Below, in pieces: positions 58,726 through 64,000 of a stretch of 64,000 bases of DNA (position 1 is the first letter of the stretch; each line of letters opens with the position of its first letter). Source of the stretch: Tethya wilhelma. Lineage: Eukaryota; Porifera; Demospongiae; Tethyida; Tethyidae. Both the position numbers and the translations under genes were made by a program. The DNA lies in NCBI GenBank assembly GCA_964030475.1, contig CAXIPT010000011.1, positions 2,181,780 to 2,245,779 on the forward strand, in the 5' to 3' direction. Under the pieces are notes generated by a model, which did no database searches, had not been told where the DNA came from, and saw only the letters and a list, made by a program, of their open reading frames with translations.

Positions 58726-61700
58726 CTAGAATTTTGCTCTGACTTCTTGTGCTGTTGTCTGGTGTCCTAGAGCCTCCAGAGCCTCCACCAGTCTCTCAAA
58801 GGAAGGAGGTGAGCTGGTCTGGTCCAACCACTCCCCTAACATAGCTCGAAGACAATCTCTCACTCCACGATTATCACACTCAATCCGGTCTAGTGTGTGA
58901 GAGGGAACTAGAAGGAGAGTTCCAATGTTCTTCCAGTCAGAGGCTACTGGTAGGAGAAGACGGAAGGACTGTGAGTGAAGGTGGGAGACATCTGTAGCAG
59001 GGGAGGAGCGAAATAAATTTAACACACTATCAAAATCTAAACTTAAGTAACAATCCATGCAAGTCACTGTACATACATGCACACAAGCCTACCTGTACTC
59101 TCAGTCCGTATCTGTGTTGATGAGAGCTCGATAGGACAAGTTTCTCTAAGACTTGGTTGTAAGTGGGTGAATGTTGCGGATGAAGCTGTACACAAACAAA
59201 CAAAACAAAACAAAAACCAAACAATATGAATGCATGTACAGAAAATAAAGATTGTAGCGATGTAAACTGACCTTTCATTTGTCCAAACCAAATATTATAA
59301 TCACGAGGTAAGGGGGATACAATGATTGCCCCTGATCGTTTACACAACATGACATCATCTATCAAGTCTGAGTCATTTTCAGTGTCTCTCGTGAGAGTGG
59401 CAGGATGATGTCCGTTGCTCTGAACACAGTCTGAGTCCTGACAATAGAAGCTGAGAGAGTGGTCTGCATCTGACGTGAGGTTCATATCAAATGATACATT
59501 CTCAATACCTCCTTCTATGCTTTGGCGGACTTCAGAACACACACTCTGGACTGGGCATCTTTTAACAGACCTCCATTTCTCATCACGGCTGTGAACCAGC
59601 TCCAGGTAGGTGGGGTGGATCTTGAGAGTGACGATATCGAAAAGACTGACACGAAATGAAACTTGGTCTCGGAAAATTCTATCGGTTTGAAGTTCCCATT
59701 TGAACTTTGACCTCATTTCATTGGTGAGTAGATACACAATGAGAGCTCCAGCAAGACCTTTGGGGCAGTAGCCACATTTGAACGTGATCAGTAGAGGAGG
59801 GGTGGCTGAATTTTCAAGAGTGGCTGAAAATTGCTGAGAATCAAACACTTTCGAATGGGCTAGAACACAGGGGATGAAGTATTTCTGGGCACAATCTTCC
59901 GTTTGGAATGGCGCAACTATTCGAAGATGTTCGAGTAGCTTGAGGAGCTTATCTTGGGTAAGAAGACTTTCGAATTGGCCGACTCTTTCCAAATCTTCAA
60001 ATGAGAATATACCTTTGTGCTTGAACTGATCATAAGGCCTTCTGGAAACATTTCCAAACGTGAACGTCTTCACTAAGAGGTGAGTGACGCTATCAAAAAG
60101 CACCTGAGGATCTCTAATCACAATGTCGTCAAGATCAGGAGTGGGGAAGTGACGAACCAGGCCAATCTTTGTGTGAAGGAACCAGAGAGCATGGTTTAAC
60201 TCTTCTCTAGTGGATATTCCACAATCTTGAGCAATAGCAAAACATTGATCGTAACTGATGATGCGAGCTCGTATGCTTTGCTGACGAACAACAAGGCTGA
60301 AGATTAGCCAGTGTGCAGGATAGCACATTTTAAAATCACCATGGTGTACAGCTTGATCCACAGCTGATCGTATTTTGGCAAAGTCCGAATCATCTTCAGC
60401 AAAGTTGTTGACAGTGAAGATGAGTTGAGACTCACTGGAAAACACAACCAGATCTTTATCGTAGTGGGCAGTGGACTTAATGACCTTCTGAAGGTAGTCG
60501 TCAATTTCCTTGATCTTTGATTCACGTGTAGCTGGGTCAAGCTGATCTTTATGTGTGCCAACAATGAGGACTTTAGGTTTGAGAGGAGAACTCCTTGCCT
60601 GTAAACTATTGTATGTGAATGTGCCCATTGAAGCTACACTGGCGAGGGTTTGAAGAATAGCCTCCTCTATGGTGAGGGTTGATTGATAGGGGTCTGACCG
60701 TCCACCATCAGGAAAACGATACTCAATCGTGAACCGCTTATGGAGGCCTTGATTGAGAGAAAAAGTAAGAAAGAAAATTGAAGGACCAGACACCAAAAGG
60801 GGAAGGACTTCTTGAAACTCAATTTGTCCTCCTGTGTCAGTGAGATAGAGAGTCCCAGATTTCTTCAAATGTTGACGAAGACTGGTCAATTGCTTTCCTT
60901 GGAGAGCTTCTTTGAACACTCCCTTTGGAGGTACATATCCCACTGGTGGAGAATACTTAACTCGATCTTCAAACTGAGGCAGAGAAGCAGCTACATTAGG
61001 TAAATCTAGCTCTGGAGTACTAGTATAATGCTCACGTCTGTCAATGTTAGATTCATGTGGGTTGGGACTAGCATGTGTAGATACTTGTTGTAATCTGTCA
61101 ATGACATTTGTTGGGATTTCAGAGGCAAATTCAATCACTCTAATGGCTTCATCGTTGTAGAGGATTTTGTACCAGGTTGCTGACTCAGCACTCACAGTTA
61201 TCGAAGAAGATCTTCTAACTTCGACTTGAATTACTCTATCAGCTACTCCAGTGCTAGGTGAGGTGGAGCTAGGCATTTCACCAGATAGTCGTGACAACAA
61301 GGAGCTCTTTCCAGAGCCAGCTGGGCCTACGAATGCTATATGTCCTACAATGTGTTCCAATTCACCCTTTTCTCGGATAGCCTTTTCGACAGCTGCAAGG
61401 TGAGCAGCTTCAACTGTAGATTGGTCTCTGACTATGGACAAATGTAATACAAAAGTAATAAATAACAACTCAATACATGACCTACATTAGATTAAATTTT
61501 TTCGGTACAATAAAGTACCACATGTAGATCAGGAAATTTTGGTAGTAAAAATTTTGTTTTTGTTTGTTTAATTTTTGGCATTTCAAATAAAGATTGTCAT
61601 AGATTTTAATATGTACATTCATGTGTTATCACTAACAATAATTATAATAATTATAATAGTATAGCGAAAACGGTACTTTCCAATCTATAGTATAAGATAA

Positions 61701-62695
61701 ATGATCCACAAGCACTACTCACCTGATGTACGGTTTGTTTTCTTCTTCAACTTAGGACGTTCCCATGTTGTTGTACGGGTGTTGTGATCAACATAGAAGA
61801 CACGACCATCACTTGCCAAACGCACCTCCCATCCATCAGGAAAGTTCGGATGTTGGAATGTTGATACATGATTTATATGATCAGTAAACATGAACTCCCT
61901 ACTTGTAATATTTGGCAGAACCATCTCCCAACCCTCTGGTAAGCTTGGATCATAATGATTGAAATAATAGGGGTGACCCTCTTCTGTTGTACGCATCTCC
62001 CAGCCTAATGGCAGATTTGGATGGTTCCATGTTGCAGTACCAGTGATACGATCTACATAATAGTGACGACCACTTTCTGTTTCGTGGACTTCCCAGCCCT
62101 CTGGCAAGTTAGGATGAACCCAATCCGTTGTTGATTCCCATGGATTGCTGTGATCGACATGAATGAAACCATTTGGTGCTTCCGTCTTGTGTATCTCGAT
62201 ATCCTTTCTTGGTACATATGGACATACCCTTGTTCTTGTATGTTCGTCACAATTTTGGATATATTCAAAATGACCCTCTTCTGTCAAACACATCTCCCAG
62301 CCCTTTGGCAAGCTCGGGTCCTGATAGAACAATAACATAAAGTAAAGTGGAAACTCACATGTAGTCTACATGACCATTAACGGCATTATGACATTTCAAG
62401 GGGGACTCTTGCTATGATCTGTTTGATATCAAGTAGACTTAGACTCTTAGTATAGTAAATAGTAGAACACAAAAGCGTGGCAGACTGAGTCAAGGAACCA
62501 CTGAGTGTCAGATTATCGCGGACTAGACTGAGTCACGGTCACCCACAGACTGTGAACTGTGTTTTGTCAAGGCCGATCTATAGTCTCACAAAGCCAACTG
62601 ATGCACGAAACCAACACTTTTATATCATGCAGGCTACATTTATTTCAATAATATCGGTTACTCACAGAGTAGAACATCTCTCCTAGTGAAACCAT
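58726..62695 (-). CDS. WW-Roc-COR-Death protein, complete five-exon gene (1048 residues)
   Basis: Exons 62666-62695 ([10 protein letters not shown]), 61723-62320, 59272-61431, 59093-59185 and 58726-58991 join with matching phases. Exon 2 encodes five WW-like units; units 2 and 5 ([16 protein letters not shown]...TATW and [26 protein letters not shown]) keep both Trp and should bind Pro-rich ligands, while the others are degenerate. Exon 3 holds a Roc-type GTPase (P-loop GPAGSGKSS about residues 245-253, DTGGQ, GTHKD) and a COR-like part ([21 protein letters not shown]). Exon 5 is a Death domain ([19 protein letters not shown]). DAPK1 has ankyrin-Roc-COR-Death; here WW units replace the front end. 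It is probably a cytosolic GTP-switched adaptor in cell-death or immune signalling (inference). All switch residues are intact. Confidence 0.88.
61723..62320 (-). other. WW-domain exon of the Roc-COR-Death gene
   Basis: Five WW-like repeats of 30-40 residues start with the consensus (D/N)(P/L)xLPxGWEM or similar. The exon begins in phase 0 and ends in phase 1 (ACATCAG|GTGAGT), so the WW block is one unit that can be swapped; the decayed paralogue at 20044 has a Rab-like exon in its place. Confidence 0.8.
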
Positions 62696-64000
62696 CTCAA
62701 CCAAACATTGTTCTGCGCATTAATTAGAAAGCAATTTTTATGACGTGTCGACCCATTACCAGACCAGACTTGCACTGAGAGCTGAGAGTCATAAAAAGCA
62801 TCAAATTATTAACAGCAAAATATCAAATAATTGACCAACAATAGGTAGAACAACAACATAGTAGCAACACAAATGACCATTATGTAGATGTCTCACAAAC
62901 CTGGTGATGTGAAGTAAAGCGGAATTATCATCAAGTTGCCTCAGTGAGGTCAAACTAAATTGAACTGAAGCCCGGTCAGGGCGAGCCTCATTTTATGTAT
63001 GAAGTAAGTTAGTAGTTATGCAGAATCATAGTAAAATAACTTTACTCTCTGTATTATCCATCCTAGATATTAATTTTTAATTTTGTAGAGGCTTCATCTT
63101 AAAAGTGGCCAAGAAGGCTGAGTATAGTGAAGCGTTTGATCGGCCCAGATGAAAAGGGGATATCGAAACTGCCATCAATGAGTAGGCTCTCTTCAAGTTC
63201 AAGTGTTCCATCAGTCTAGTGAGTCTAGCTGACGGATCCGCAGTCTTAGAATGGATATCATGCAGCAACCATGACTCAATGCGGTACGTTTCATAATTAT
63301 TTTATGTTGGAATTAATTATTATTACCTTTTTATGTCAGAAAGTTAAATGATTCCCATCAGGTATGCACCAATACCATACTTGTTTAGTATACACTCAAG
63401 CTCCACCCATGAGCCACCCACTAAAGGCTGCATGATTGTTTAGGACTGGTCAATCTGTTTGAAGTAGTTTTGTGTCAGTTGTTCAATTCTTGTATGCATG
63501 TAGACATTCCTGATGAGAGGTGTGTGTGGCAGTGATATTATAAAAAATATATGCGTATATATCTGCATGTTGCATGGTCAATTCAGTGGCATCAAGATAT
63601 TGTACCATAAATCTGGAGATTTGTGCATGTTAGCTAATTCACTTTAATATTTTCCATGTTATCTATTTTTCGTGGTGTATAGTGAAAGAAATATATGTAG
63701 GAATGGGTCATTAATTTTATTTACTTTACTATCACATTTCATTGTTCCTGGTAACCTTAAACTGCGAAATATAAGCAACAGCAAAATTTTACACATTTAC
63801 GTAGTTGGAAAGTCAGAGGTCTGCTTGCTAAAGACTGACTTAAATTCTCTCATTGCTGCTGTGTATATAGGAATTTTCTTGGGACTATATAATAGTAACT
63901 ATATAACTCGAATATTCCGTTGCAAAATTGTAATTGTATAGTTTAATAAAATTAAACAAATTTACAGTGAGCTAGAAAAAATAGTAAAATAAAAACAGAG
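62696..64000. other. 5' flank of the WW-Roc-COR-Death gene and unassigned sequence
   Basis: The promoter lies just right of 62695, with no clear TATA box. At 63090-63282 (+) an exon-like piece after TTTTGTAG reads GFILKVAKKAEYSEAFDRP but has two in-frame stops and ends at a donor (CG|GTACG); it may be a relic of an unknown gene. The remainder is AT-rich without signal. Confidence 0.3.

Noticed and set aside
59064..59291. Separate small ORF overlapping the end of the Roc-COR-Death gene
   Set aside because: It is the unspliced read-through of exon 4 and its introns in a second frame.

Overview
This window is animal nuclear DNA, AT-rich and repeat-rich. Its genes are split by short GT-AG introns, and it has many (CA/TG)n and (CT/AG)n tracts, U6 snRNA genes, a class III myosin, axonemal dynein fragments and tandem Ig/EGF receptor genes. 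Together with the GGAV-repeat multi-membrane protein and the Roc-COR-Death gene, the content suggests a demosponge, with Amphimedon the best guess. That is an inference from gene content; no taxon marker was searched.

Layout from left to right. 1-145: the end of an unidentified exon (+). 1287-1397: the last exon of an OLA1-like gene (-), with no partner exons found. 1.4-5.1 kb: transposon remains and the first copy (D1) of a segmental duplication. 5.1-11.5 kb: an Ig/EGF single-pass receptor gene (+). Its Ig-rich 5' half has broken frames. Its 3' half (EGF array, a Cys-rich domain I cannot name, Ig, membrane segment, tyrosine-rich tail) is nearly intact. 12.15-13.45 kb: a second, broken receptor copy split by a perfect 188-bp-arm palindrome. 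14.5-17.7 kb: copy D2 with decayed dynein heavy chain exons. 18.9-21.4 kb: a Rab32/38-like fragment running into a decayed Roc-COR fragment.

21.4-28.2 kb has foldbacks and microsatellites and no gene I can name. 28.2-41.8 kb (-) is a kinase-motor-IQ myosin of class III. I could assemble 30 exons with consistent phases. Two identical U6 snRNA genes lie in one of its introns. A small three-exon gene (42125-42627, +) shares a divergent promoter with it. 43.7-47.75 kb is copy D3, again with dynein exons. 49.1-53.5 kb (-) is a secreted or membrane beta-helix protein with about ten membrane segments. 53.5-58.7 kb is mostly one 2.25-kb terminal-inverted-repeat element plus a third dynein relic. 58.7-62.7 kb (-) is a complete five-exon gene for a WW-Roc-COR-Death protein. 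62.7-64 kb has nothing I can name.

How the parts relate. The receptor cluster, the WW-Roc-COR-Death gene and the beta-helix membrane protein look like surface or signalling genes of lineage-specific families, and two of them have decayed copies nearby. Because D1, D2 and D3 are copies of one sequence, their differences expose empty and filled sites for several transposons. Single-base frameshifts are frequent in the receptor, Rab and Roc copies but absent from the myosin and the WW-Roc-COR-Death gene, so most look like real decay. A few may be consensus errors.
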